Origin: Mariannaea sp. PMI_226
Lineage: Eukaryota > Ascomycota > Sordariomycetes > Hypocreales > Nectriaceae
Length of the DNA: 64,000 bases
Assembly: GCA_024336345.1 (NCBI GenBank)
Contig: JANFOG010000019.1
Location: forward strand, 425,189-489,188
Direction: 5' to 3'
The notes under the pieces are model-generated. The model was given only the letters and a program-made list of their open reading frames with translations, did not search any database and was not told where the DNA came from. The position numbers and the translations under genes are program-made. Positions 32,907 to 43,992 of the stretch are shown piece by piece; positions within the stretch are counted from its first letter, which is position 1, and each line of letters starts with the position of its first letter.

Positions 32907-32958
32907 TCGATCGATTGTATGTGCGTGACCTTCTGCAGCCTACTCTAGTATAACTTGC

Positions 32959-33090
32959 GGAAACGGGGCCCGTTTCCACTTCTCCGCCAATTAGCTCTTT
33001 CAGAATCCTACATGGATCTGCTTACTAGAAACGGGCCCCGTTTCCCATTAGCTGCACATTTACCCAGAACGCGAAACGCGCCCCGTTTCC
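32959..33090. repeat. Three near-palindromic GAAACGGGCCCCGTTTC motifs
   Basis: GGAAACGGGGCCCGTTTCC (32959-32977), GAAACGGGCCCCGTTTCC (33028-33045) and GAAACGCGCCCCGTTTCC (33073-33090) lie within 132 bases in an otherwise AT-rich area. Each is self-complementary apart from the centre. Function unknown. Confidence 0.7.
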
Positions 33091-33379
33091 AATTGCAAAG
33101 GCGCGCCATCCCTGTAGATTCCAATGGACTTAATTAGCTTGACCAATAAGTAGTGTATATCTTATATTATGCTTTATGCTAAATAAGAGGAAAAAGAAAA
33201 GAAAGAAAATCTTATATTACTAATAGTAAGAATAAAGAAAGGTAGAAGCAATTGGGGGAAAAAAATCAAAAGATATTTTACTTCTTATACCATAAGTCTC
33301 AATAATAACATCTAATTTAGACATACAGACCACCAAAGCCAGCCCAACTATTTGACTATCCACACAGCAGCTACAACGG

Positions 33380-33699
33380 CTAGATAAACTTGGCCTGTAC
33401 CTTAATCTGCCTGAATCTGTCATTATTTGCACGATATGTAACTTTGCATTGAAGCCAGATGGTGATCGGGTTGGAAGGCATTTAGGTGAAAAGCATGGCA
33501 TATCTAAGATGGCTCGTTGTGGCCTCAACTCCCTCATACACTCATTAGGGTTATTAGACCCAAATGATATTCCCAAATGCTGTGATTGGTCTAGTCCTCA
33601 TCTACACTTAGCTTTACAAAAGGGATCAGCCTATCATAGCTGGCCTGCAGAATTGATGTCAATTCTGATGAAACCGCCATACATTTTCAATCCGCGCTA
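33380..33699 (+). pseudogene. DUF3505-type C2H2 zinc-finger protein fragment
   Basis: The open segment reads IICTIC, then GRHLGEKHGIS and LLDPNDIP. This is the conserved N-terminal zinc-finger block of large fungal proteins related to OrsD/DUF3505 and to RecQ-like helicases (families named from memory). It is followed only by AT-rich, non-coding sequence. It is separate from, and different in sequence to, the similar block of the decayed helicase at 34147. Confidence 0.55.
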
Positions 33700-34146
33700 A
33701 TGATTGTAGGGGGTCAATTCCGATGAAACTATTGATATCAATTCCGTAGACATTTTTTATTTAAAATCTAGTAAAATTTATATAAATAAAAAGCGAATAA
33801 TTATGAGATTCAGAAAATATATTTTTTCTTATTTAATTAGTATAGTTTATTAATATAATTATTGATTAATATATGGTGAGGATGTAGAGATGATGTTGAT
33901 TTTGACATGACTAGTACATTTTGGTGGCATGGAAAAAGAAACGTTAAATAAGTGGCGCAAGAGGTGTTATCTGTGCTTATTTATAATAGGGGATAGATGT
34001 AGTTAAAAAAGCAGGAAGTAGGTATATTGAAGAAAACTTTCATTCTTTTAATATATTTATCTTATTATATAAACAAGATCTTCATTCAGAATGACACAGT
34101 ATCCATAGAAAAGCCGTTTTGTTTATATTGGATCGTTTGTTTATAT
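33700..34146. other. AT-rich spacer, no gene
   Basis: Very AT-rich DNA with TCAATTC(C/T)GATGAAAC repeated at 33659-33674 and 33715-33730. Nothing coding seen. Confidence 0.45.
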
Positions 34147-37100
34147 CTCCGAGTTCCCATTCCCAATATGTAAGTTGTGTAAGTATGTATGTGTAGCTGG
34201 CGAAGCGTTCAATTATATGTGACGACATCATAAAGAGATTCTGTCTGAAGAGAGGAATGTAATATTAGATGCTGTGAAAGCTATTGATGGAACCATTTAC
34301 GACCAGCAAGGTTTATGCGATTTTCGATATCCGCCCCTAACGACCGATCCGATACCGTTTATTCAACAACCCACAACAAACGGATTGAAATGCCGTATAT
34401 GTCCATATATTGGCTGTACGTTATGTGGGATTCAAGGCCACTGCCGAAAGGAATATGGCTGGGAGAATGATTGGAAGAGAGGAGGGAATGTAGTGTAAAG
34501 GGCAAAGGGGGAAAGGGAAGTGCTGTGGATAATAGGAGTCCGTTGTCAGAGACTTTTTCCATCTTGCGCCGCAAGTGGTTGGTTTGAAGTCGGCAGGGCA
34601 AGGGGGGCAGTGAAGGAGCAAATAGGAGATGGAGGAGCGGAAGATGGCGCTGAGAGGATGAAGCGAATTCATTGGGAATAGGCTGAGCGGTTTGATAGTA
34701 AGGCAAAGGAAAAGATCCGGGTGGCGAATGAAAAAACGGAGCCAAATGGATGGGTAGATCACGTTGGATGGGTAGACCATTTGGATGGGTTGGACCTGGA
34801 TTTGATGTTGCAAACTGTATTGCCAATTAAGGAGGATGAACCCATACTGTAAGGGATGTGGGAAAGCTTGGAATGAGTTATGGAGAATATAAGGGTAATA
34901 GTAAGGGCAAAAACGGTTGGAGTGCCGGCATTATTCGAAATCGAGAGGAAGGAGGTTTACATCAAGCTGAGGAGACCATTTGATAACCGGCTGGAAGATG
35001 ATATATGGGATAAGTACAAGAGGGTATGGCGGAAGCTAATGTGCATGTGGCAGCAGATAAGAACTTGGGATAAGGAGATGTGGCCACTATATCGATTGAT
35101 GGTGCGGCAGGCCGAGAGATTTGATGCGTTTGAGAAGGTAGTTGCAGAAGCAATAGATGGCGATATAACGAAAAGTGATGATAATATCGACTGGTTGTGT
35201 TTGGATATGGTTGTTGGTTTATTAAACCATCCGATTAAATAAGGCCATTATGATAATATTATTATTAGCGCATTGGCTATGCTAGGGATTTGAGAAGAGG
35301 ATGGTGGGTGGGTGGATGCAATAGACTATACACCAGTATACTCAGCCATTATTAAAGAGGCATGGATATTGGTAGTGTATTAGTCGTATTTGGAGTGAGA
35401 AGATAAAGTGGTGAAGATAATGGAAAGATTGAATATAAGTGAGGAGGAGGTGCGTAATGAGGTAAAGGGGATATTTAAGATTATATGCCCCAAAGTATAG
35501 AGATTTATAATATAAACAATGGATAAATGTAGTGTAGTATTGATGCCAATGGATTGGATATTTAAAATGAGAATATATAGCTGATATATTTGATTCAACA
35601 TAGCAGCAGGAGGCAGTATCGATTGGGAAGGCAATAAAATTAAGCATTGGCAGATTGGATTCAGAATGGGCCAATTATCTGAGATATTATATACATTAGT
35701 GGATGAATTAAGGGCGTTAATAGTATAGCTAATAATAGTAGATAAGGAAGATATTGAGGGGTTTTTGATAATTAAATAGTCGAAAATGGAAGATAATTAT
35801 AGTGAAGATAAGGTGGGATATTTATTTTATAGGATGACCGGAATAGATAGCTAGAGAAGGGAAAAGATTGGGTATTACAATAGATATTGGGGTTAAATAA
35901 AGGCCGGAATGAATAGATTTCCGGCGAGAGCAGTGCAAAACCATATTGGCCTAAGGCTATGAGAAAGTATAGCTAGATTGTCGAGCAGTTCCGTGAGAGA
36001 TTGTGGATGGTTATGCACTTGGTGGCCGGGCAGCCGGCGCGATTGACGGAAATATTGGGGATCCGGTTTATCAATATAGTCAATGGGGGGGTATATAACA
36101 TCTTAGTATATAATAAGATGATGTGTTTTATTATATTATATTATAAGAATTATTAAAGCATTAAGAATATTAAAGTTATTTATTGATATTTGCTATAAGA
36201 GATTGGCGAATTATTAGTATAGTATTTGTGGTTAGTATTGTTATTTTGGCAATAGGTGTAGGGCATGATCAAATAGGCCGATAATTGCAGTGTGTTTTTA
36301 TAAGCCGATGAGATCGTCAGTTGGACGGAAGAGGAGGGAGCCACGGAATAGAGAGAGCGAGAGAAGAAAGAACAGGAGGAGAGAGAAGGGAGAAGGCAAA
36401 TAGGAGAGGAAGGAGAAGAGGAAGAGCGAGAGGATAAGGGGGCGGTTCCGGAGACAAAGGGCTTTGCAGAATGGAAGTGGGAGCAAAAGTGGACATTAGA
36501 CCGGGTGAGGCGCATCATTCAGTGGCACAGCGAACGGTTGTTGAGCAACCGATTGAACATCAGTGTATGGCGATATATTGTAATCGCAATTGCAAATCGA
36601 TATTTGAATTGATTATTTAGGCAGAGCGATATAGAGGGTAATGATGAGGATGAAGATAATATTAATGATAATGTATGGGATTTGCAAGTAGGGCATAGAA
36701 TGTATATTATAGGGATGGTTTATGTGTGGGAATTGCAATAAAGACCATTTAGTATGGCATTATATAGGGATTAATTTCGGGCGATTAGCCGGCAGTGGCA
36801 CTGATTTTTAGGATTTGGAGCGGCAGATTGGGGTGGAGCACGTCCGGGGATCAAGCGGCTAAGGGATATTTTCGACACAACACGCGAGGAGACACAATAT
36901 CGGCGATTCAGGCGATTGCAGCAGGTGGATATCTGTGGGCAGTTGCGATAGATGATGGGAGAAGAGGTGGAGTTTTGAGGCAAATAGGAGACCGTAATTC
37001 GGGCAATTATGCGAGGAGAGAGTCCAATCGTGCAGATTGCGGCAACCGGAGAAGGGAAGAGTTTGTCATTTATGTTGCCGGCATATTGTTCACCGGAGGG

Positions 37101-37497
37101 AGGGGTGATGATCGTGATTGTATTATTGGTGGTACTATAGGACGATTTGCATGAGCGGTGTGCGAAGAGCAAGATCGAGTCGCATATTTGGCGGAGTCGG
37201 CAGGGTAATCAAGCAGCATCGATTATATTTGTGACGCCAGAGTCGGCGGTGACAAAAGGGTTTCGCGATTTTGTCAACTGATTGTAGGCACGATAGGAAT
37301 TAGACCGGGTGGTGGTGGATGAATGTCATGTTGTCACGGATGGGACAAAGGATTATAGACCACAGTTGGGGGAGTTAGGGCCGGTATTGGCAGAATGGGG
37401 GGTTCAATTGGTGTTTTTGACGGCAACATTGGCACCACTAGACGAGCCCGAGTTTTTCAGCGCGGCGGGGTTAACCTGGTCTCCAGTCCGCCTAGAA
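34147..37497 (+). pseudogene. RecQ/telomere-linked-helicase-like gene, RIP-like decay, 3' truncated
   Basis: Fragments in order on the plus strand: a DUF3505-like zinc-finger region (CKLCKY..., RHHKE, CRICPYIGCTLC and H; 34160-34450); a middle region open at 34880-35242 and continuing with GGWVDAMDYTPVYSA; a block VMHLVAGQPARLTEILGI (36010-36065); and the helicase core. The core shows Walker A ATGEGKS (37042-37062), the segment IIFVTPES, motif II DECH (37318-37329) and motif III-like FLTATLA. Stops are mainly TAG in place of Gln or Trp. Coding ends at 37497 inside the first helicase lobe. The intact frame starting at 61888 belongs to the same broad family. Such helicase genes are often subtelomeric in fungi. 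Confidence 0.7.
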
Positions 37498-38668
37498 TAA
37501 ATGAAACCTCAGAACTCTACTAGAGTTCATTTCCCCGCCCCACTTTCCCGGGGGTAGAGTTCATTTCCTAGTACCCTTGTAGTGTTTATTTATACTTGGC
37601 CAATCAAAACTGGGCGCTTCGCCACATCTTCACTAGCCATAACCCCATTAGCCATAGCCATTACTGCGCCTGGGTTGTTGTGGTACTGCTGCGGCAACTG
37701 CCAACGAAGCCCCAGAAGCCCTCTAGAGGAACTGCAGTTCCTATAGGCCCCTTGGGGAGGGCCTCCCAGACGTTCCAGCCGACATAATATCGACGTAATA
37801 CCGTTATGATTCCCATGGCTATATCAATACTGAAGGAACACTAATAGAATACATATAGTAGAGAGCCAGGGGGATGTATTGGGCCTTTTCTTCAGAGGGC
37901 CCCGATTTGTTTCTTTTTTTTATCCTTGGATAGATTAATTTAAATTACCGTTTCATCAAAATATATACAATAGGACTAATGCCCAGGTCATAATAACTGG
38001 ACAGCCCTATATTATCCAGGTCCCTATGCCCCTAGCCGGTAATAAGAAGCGGAATAGGAAAAGTAAAGCCAAAGATTATATAAGAAATATAAAATACGAA
38101 ATACATTATTACCATAAATAAGATGTGTTAGAACTCTCTATTAATACAGTATGATTATGGAGCTAATATCGAGATTAAGGATAACAAACGATTTGTCGAA
38201 CCTGGGCGGGAGATGTGCATCCGAACGGTAAGTGAGGACGAGGCGAGTGATAGCGCTAGTGATGCTGATGTTAAAAGCAGGCATGGGGACCTAGGTTCTG
38301 GCAATTTAATACGGTTTAACTTATGTTCCACTAGTTGCAGGGCTCAATGGTAGGGCGTCGTCTCGTTTCATTCGGAGGTTCTTTATATGCTGTATGCAAA
38401 TAAGGAACACATATCATTTCAAATGGCCCGTCCTGCGCGAGCTAAGCGCCCAGGGACCAATGTCGTGTGATCCAGTCCCATTCAGAAGTACCACAGGGGA
38501 AGCGAACTTGTACACGTAAGACTGACTGTTCTGCCGATAAGTTGAATTGATTGATCGCCAGCAGCCACTCCAGGGGTTCCGTCCGAATCTTGGCAAGAGG
38601 TGCGCGCTAGTAACGGTGTGGCGCCCTGTGCCGCACCCTATAGTGCATCAGGTTTCCCTCAAGCTACC
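37498..38668. other. Spacer; no gene recognised
   Basis: GTAGAGTTCATTTCC-type words repeat at 37520-37575. No coding region or element ends recognised. The right end (ending ...AAGCTACC) is the insertion flank of the first LINE copy. Confidence 0.4.
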
Positions 38669-38769
38669 TTAGGGTTTGGATTGGGGTTAGTATTACTATA
38701 TAAAGCTTATTTGCTCTAGTGTTTTTAGTTTTCTATCTTACATTATAGAATTCTAGGAAATAGAGAGAA

Positions 38770-38985
38770 TTCAAAAGATAAAAAGAAAGATATAAAGAAA
38801 GAAATATAAAGGGGGAAAAATAAAGAAAGAAGATATATAAAAAAAGGAAGATATATAAGGAAGGAAGGTATATAGAAACAATAGGTATATAGAAAAGGAA
38901 GGTATATAGACAAGAAAGGTATATAGAAAAGGGAAGGTATATAGAAAAGGAAAGTATATAGAGATGGAAGACATAGGGAAAACCT
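38770..38985 (-). repeat. Purine-rich minisatellite in the LINE 3' region (copy 1)
   Basis: About ten degenerate units of GGTATATAGAAAAGGAA (plus-strand reading). Equivalent arrays of different length lie at 55145-55290 and 56880-57030. Confidence 0.75.
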
Positions 38986-38996
38986 AGTGAAAAGGT

Positions 38997-41900
38997 CTAG
39001 AAAGGGGAGCTATTCCGGGTGGGGGCCGGAATAATAGAGACTGCAGAGGAGGCTCGAGTCTTAGTCAAAATAAGACCAATAGAAGTATCAAGCCAGCTAG
39101 CTATAGAGGGCTCCAATAGCTCTTGGAGCTTCTTATAGGTCTTAGCTGTTTCCTTTTCCATAAGCCCTCCAGCAGAAAAGACTAAAGGATGAAAATATCT
39201 GCCCAAGCAGGCATATTTCCTTCTTTTGTCTTCTGCTGCTTTAGAAAGGGTCTTGTGAGCTTCCTCTCTAGCTGAAATAGCTGAAATAGCTACGACTTTA
39301 ACATCATAGAAATACCGGCTATTTCCTATAGAGGCAGAAAAGTCAGGTCTGCGGTCAGTTTCCCGGATATGGGGCTCCAATTCCACAGCTAGATTAGTCT
39401 TGCAAGAGAGGGCGTTTTTGAAGGCATAGACTATTTGGTTGTGGCGGGAGGTCCATTTCCTATTGGCTGCTTTACACACATCTTCGTGGTTGTGGCTAGC
39501 TAGGCTGCCGCATTTGCTACAGCTATTCCCTATAGAAACAGTAGGTAAAAGAAAGCGATTTCTTATAGCTTCAGTGGCTTCTGGGTCTGCAAGGGTATGT
39601 TGTTTTTGGGTAGGCAAGACCCCAAGCCACTTACGGCTTAGATAGCTACTATTTTCTAGTAGGGCAGGCAGCTGGGCAGCTGGAAGGGTGTTTTCTAGTC
39701 TCTCAAGCCGTTCCTTGTTGCTAGTTGCTAGGACTTCTTGGGCCGTTGGGATCGGGCTAGTTTCGGGACCAACAGGCGAGCTATTTGGCAGGGAAAAGCT
39801 GGGGGCTATATTGGATATAACCTTCCTAGCTGATTCCTTAGCTGCTTGATATAGCCCGTCAGCTAGGTCCTTGTGTATAGGAATTCCGAAGCCCCCGTTC
39901 CTAGCCGGCAGGGCTATTAGGTCTGGGTTCAAGACCGGAAGCTGATCTCCCGGGCCTCTAGAAGCCAGCTGCTGCAAGGCTTCTTCTATTGCCTTATCAG
40001 CTATTTCCCATAGGTCTTGGAGGCATAAGGGATTTAGCTGTCTAAGGAGATGTCTTAGAAGAAGGTGGATACTGCCTCTTAGCAATAGCAAGCTATGCTG
40101 TTTAGGCAGTTCCAAAACGGTCTCTATAGTCTTCTTTAGAAGGGATATTCTATTGGATAGAAAATTCCTTCTAGAGGCAACAGGGCCTATATAGGAGCCT
40201 AGGATAGCTGTTCCTTCTGACCTTAGCTGCTGGATGCTTGTTTCCTTGCTTTTCTGTAGGTTCAGTTGGAAGGGTGACTGTTGGAAGATTCGTTCTGCAG
40301 TTTCTAGCGTTTTGCCTTCTTCCTTATCTAGGGAATACACATCATCTAGATAGGCCACAAAGGTTGACCCTGGAAGAGCTGCCGCAAGGGCCTCTAATAG
40401 GGGGCGAAAAGCTAGGGAAAATAGCAAGGGGCCAAAGGGATCACCCTGTCTGACTCCTTGGGCAGAAGCTATAGCTATTCCCCCAGCTGTTAGTAAGAGG
40501 CTAGCTTGATTGTATGCCCAATAAGCTGCTCTATATAACGCTGGGGCATATTTAGCTGTAGCAGCTGCTATAGCAGCCCGATCTGTGTTGTTAAAGGCGT
40601 TATATATATCCAAGGAAGACATATAGGACCAATTGCCACTATATATAGCTTCTTCCATAAGGAAAATAGCCGGTTCCACACCTCCTGGGGTATTTACACC
40701 TAGCTGGTTAGGCAATAGCATATTTGGGTTATATAAGGTAATAAGGATAGCTCTCATAGCTACCCTATATATCATACAACCTATAGCTATGGGTCTGACC
40801 CCCCCGTCGTTCTTTTGCAAGCCTATGAGACGTGCTGCACATAGCAGGTCCGAACCGGGGGCGGTTCCCTGGCGAATCATATCCGATAGGAGGCGTAGGA
40901 AGCTAAGGAAAGAAGTGTCCCTGGCTGCTATGTCTAGCAGGGGCCGGGTCCACCCGGACAGGCCGGGGGCTTTTTCCCTAGATATAGAAGCTAGGGATTT
41001 TTGGATAGCTTCTATAGTAATAGATTGGCCGGGACTAGGTCGGGCTCCTTGGAACGGGTTGTCCGGACCTATAGGGTGTTTTTCCCGTAATAGGTCAAGG
41101 GTTTCTTGGGTCTCAGGAGCCAATGGGGCAGAGTCGTATAGAGCTCTAGCTGCCTTACCTACATAGCCTTTTTCTAGATACCGAATCGCCTGGGTTACGG
41201 GATCGGATTGTGGCCGGTTCGGCAGGGAATCTATATCCTCTGGGACGTCTGGGCGGTCTCTTGGATATGCCCTTAAGGTAGGTCCAAATTGGCCTGCCTT
41301 ATATGCTATTGCTACTACCCTAGGTAATAGCAGCAGGTCCAGCAGGGCCTTTTCAGACGGTCTTTTAAGAAATGCCTCAGCACACCTTTTGCTAGCTTGG
41401 GTAACTAGAGCTGTATGTCTTGCATGTAGCTTTTTCTCTAGAATAGGTACCTTAGAGTAGGCGATAAGGGCCCGAACCGATCGCTTTTCTAGTAAGGGTT
41501 CTAGGACCTTCCGGTGCCTAGCTTCTAGAGAGTCTTCTTGGAATAGAAGGTCTAGGTCTCCGGGTTCTATAGGAAGATTGGGGATTTCTGCTGTTTCCAC
41601 TGACCTTCCTATATTAGATATAGAAGGCAAGGAACTGCTAGAGGCAGCCCTATTCCTGTTAGTCCTAGCCGGGGCCCGGGCCCGTGTGTGAGACAGAGCC
41701 GGGGCTAGGGACGGAGACCTAGGTTGGTAGCTAGTGGGGTCGAAAGCTGTGGAGACGGATGAGTCAGACCCGCTAGAAACGCTATATGTTCGTTGCCGAA
41801 TCGCTGGGCGTTCGGTGGTTGGACTAGGTGTTCTAGCGAGCCGTTTCCTATTAGTTGGGATGCTGAAGGCTCTAGTCCTTTGGATCCTTCTGGGCCTATC

Positions 41901-42140
41901 TGGGTCTATTGCCCTAGGCAAAGTTGATATATGTGAGGATCCTTGGATTCCATGAACCTTAGCTAAGTGGACCCTTATGCCATGTTCACCTCTGCAGGCA
42001 GTATAGCATCTAGGGCATGGTGTTAGGTTAAGGGGTTGAAGCTGTAGCTCTGTATAAGCTGCTGTAGGGTGCTTTTTCCGTATATGATCAAGCATATCGG
42101 CATAGTGCCCCGGGCAGGTCGGGCATGCTTGTTGGGGCAT
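38997..42140 (-). CDS. LINE polyprotein: zinc fingers, reverse transcriptase, restriction-like endonuclease (copy 1)
   Basis: The 1,047-residue frame has no interruption. The N-terminus has two C2H2 fingers (C6-x2-C9...H19-x4-H24, and a second near 38-59), then a Ser/Arg-rich linker. The reverse transcriptase spans roughly 400-700, with a GVRQGDPFGPLLF block and the catalytic YLDD at 597-600. After the thumb comes a CCHC knuckle (C874, C877, H885, C889) and a restriction-like nuclease motif, P932-D933 followed by D946-x-K948. This order defines R2/CRE-type elements that cut a specific site and prime reverse transcription there. There is no apurinic-type nuclease and no RNase H. The start is the first ATG, three codons before the finger. 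Confidence 0.92.
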   Translation of the reverse strand: MPQQACPTCPGHYADMLDHIRKKHPTAAYTELQLQPLNLTPCPRCYTACRGEHGIRVHLAKVHGIQGSSHISTLPRAIDPDRPRRIQRTRAFSIPTNRKRLARTPSPTTERPAIRQRTYSVSSGSDSSVSTAFDPTSYQPRSPSLAPALSHTRARAPARTNRNRAASSSSLPSISNIGRSVETAEIPNLPIEPGDLDLLFQEDSLEARHRKVLEPLLEKRSVRALIAYSKVPILEKKLHARHTALVTQASKRCAEAFLKRPSEKALLDLLLLPRVVAIAYKAGQFGPTLRAYPRDRPDVPEDIDSLPNRPQSDPVTQAIRYLEKGYVGKAARALYDSAPLAPETQETLDLLREKHPIGPDNPFQGARPSPGQSITIEAIQKSLASISREKAPGLSGWTRPLLDIAARDTSFLSFLRLLSDMIRQGTAPGSDLLCAARLIGLQKNDGGVRPIAIGCMIYRVAMRAILITLYNPNMLLPNQLGVNTPGGVEPAIFLMEEAIYSGNWSYMSSLDIYNAFNNTDRAAIAAATAKYAPALYRAAYWAYNQASLLLTAGGIAIASAQGVRQGDPFGPLLFSLAFRPLLEALAAALPGSTFVAYLDDVYSLDKEEGKTLETAERIFQQSPFQLNLQKSKETSIQQLRSEGTAILGSYIGPVASRRNFLSNRISLLKKTIETVLELPKQHSLLLLRGSIHLLLRHLLRQLNPLCLQDLWEIADKAIEEALQQLASRGPGDQLPVLNPDLIALPARNGGFGIPIHKDLADGLYQAAKESARKVISNIAPSFSLPNSSPVGPETSPIPTAQEVLATSNKERLERLENTLPAAQLPALLENSSYLSRKWLGVLPTQKQHTLADPEATEAIRNRFLLPTVSIGNSCSKCGSLASHNHEDVCKAANRKWTSRHNQIVYAFKNALSCKTNLAVELEPHIRETDRRPDFSASIGNSRYFYDVKVVAISAISAREEAHKTLSKAAEDKRRKYACLGRYFHPLVFSAGGLMEKETAKTYKKLQELLEPSIASWLDTSIGLILTKTRASSAVSIIPAPTRNSSPF

Positions 42141-42699
42141 ATTGCCGGGCCCGGGTGCCGGGCAGGGCGGGGCGACTATATTCCGTAGGACCAGCGATAG
42201 CAGCTATATTCGTGACCGAAAGGGTGGCGATAGGGCGGCTATGTTCAGGGCAGGCTGTATCTAGAAAATGCTGCTAGCTATAGCAGGACCATTTGATCCA
42301 ATGGTCTATGACTAGGGAAGCCAGTTACTATAAGCCAGTGGCAGCTATAGCTTCTTTCCGTCCGGAAGGGAAGGAAACCGGGGACGTTGGTCAGCGGCAG
42401 CAATAGCTATATCCAGTCGGGGGGACTAGAAACCAGGGGCAGTGTGTGGGGTTTCCTAGGCGAATAGCTAGCGAAAGGGTGGGTATAGGGTAGCTAGGAT
42501 ATCTATGTGAAAGAAAATCTCTAGCGGGCCCAAAAGGCAAGAGAAAAAATAGGGAAAAATATCCTAAATATGGTCTTAAAAAGCTCTATAAGAATATTCC
42601 AAAGGGAATAAAATAGAGGAAAAAGGTCCTATAGAAAATAGGAAAAAAGGTCTTATAAAGAGATAGCTAGTAAACCAGGTTGTGGGAAAGCTAGCCAAA

Positions 42700-42747
42700 T
42701 GACCCAATATGTGACCCAATATCTGACCCAAGACCTGACCCTAGAGG
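42700..42747 (-). repeat. 12-bp telomere-like repeats at LINE 5' end (copy 1)
   Basis: Four units on the plus strand: TGACCCAATATG, TGACCCAATATC, TGACCCAAGACC and TGACCCTAGAGG. In element sense these read (T/C)TTGGGTCA to TAGGGTCA. Confidence 0.8.
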
Positions 42748-43992
42748 TATAGGGTGGGGTATAAGGTTAAAAGGAAGATATAGGAATAAAAGGTATAGAG
42801 ATAAAAGATAAGGGAAAAAAGATAAGAATGAGAGGTATCACAACAGTTCATAGGGTCCGGGTTGGGACGTATGTCGTGTGGGACTTAGTGAAATACAAAA
42901 GGCAGTTCAAATGCAATATAAAAATATATCTTAAATGCACCACAACAATATATATAATAAAAAATATACCAAGTGATAGCAACCATCGTAATGAACGTAA
43001 TATAGAAGATTATAGCATTTTATATTATTTTCTCGATCTTTTATACCCAATCCAAAAGATAAATCAACATAAAAAGAAGATGATCAGGTGGCAGGTCACG
43101 AGGGGGCTTGCCAGGTTTCATCCGCAGCCCTGTTAGGTGGCTGAGGGAATCAACCAATGTAAAGACTTATAAACAAAATATACCCTGTTGAGGCGTTTCC
43201 ATGGACCAATCCAATCCACTATAGAACAAATAAACCCTACTTGCCCTCTCATGAACCAATACAATGCGATATATCCTTATAAACCTTGTCCTTGGCCACC
43301 CTCCTCCTCAGTTCTACAACAATGGGCTACCAACAATATCATATTCATACAGATTTCAAACCCCATATAGAGAGGCAGTAGTAAGAATTATCACTAAATT
43401 GTTGATGGTAGCTAGATATGCATATCTTATAACTCTCCCGTGATTATATCTACTATCCTATGTGTAAGTCAACCAAACAATCTAGAGTACTAATCCAAAA
43501 ACATCCATCCTCCTCAGTTCTATCTCTCCTTCCTTTCTATTTACCCTAAAGCCATTACGATGATGATTTAGAGGCTGCAACAAGAAGTAATCTAGTATTA
43601 TTATACCGCTAACTCGGCGTAGTACCCCCCCTGTTATTCTTGTAACCGCCACATTTCTCATTACCCTCATAGAATCCAATCATTTAGCTTACTAATGGTT
43701 TCTCCTATTCCTATTGCAGGAATATCAAGACTTTCTCATACCCTCCAATACATTTAGCTCCTAAGCTGTCCTATAAAGAGATGGGAAAAAGCAATGAAGC
43801 TGGCAACGACTTGTAAGCATTCTAGGACAAAGACGGAAAATTATAAACAAAGCAGGAAAACAAATAACAATGAAGAATAGATAAAATAGCTAAAAGGTAG
43901 AGACACTAAAAGGGGTATATGTCTGTGTGTGTGTGCGTATGTGTTTAAGAAGAGTCTTTATTATTTCTTATTTTTATAAGCACTAACCATTT
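42748..43992. other. Spacer; no gene recognised
   Basis: AT-rich and C-poor on the plus strand, with short frames (42828-43136, 43188-43370) that have no features. A GTGTGTGTGT run lies near 43922-43936, shortly before the next gene remnant. Confidence 0.4.

Larger units (their letters stand above)
38669..42747 (-). mobile_element. RLE-type non-LTR retrotransposon (LINE), copy 1, apparently full length
   Basis: In element sense (minus strand) it starts near 42747 with four 12-bp repeats of TTAGGGTCA / TTGGGTCA type. It has a 560-bp leader shared with copy 3, one 1,047-codon frame, and a purine-rich 3' leader with GGTATATAGAAA-type repeats. It ends TATAGTAATACTAACCCC then AATCCAAACCCTAA at 38669. 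All three copies share this 3' end. There is no poly(A) tail. The flank beyond 38669 is not telomeric in sequence. Confidence 0.9.

Noticed and set aside
34359..34826. Minus-strand frames opposite the decayed helicase
   Set aside because: Shadows of the plus-strand pseudogene, whose motifs are recognisable and in order.
38641..38690. TTAGGGTTTGG as an actual telomere tract
   Set aside because: Only one or two degenerate units are present and they are identical in all three LINE copies, so they belong to the element's 3' end.
39439..41955. Plus-strand frames inside the LINE copies (39439, 40633, 41734 and their matches in copies 2 and 3)
   Set aside because: They lie opposite the clear minus-strand polyprotein and are conserved only because the opposite strand is.
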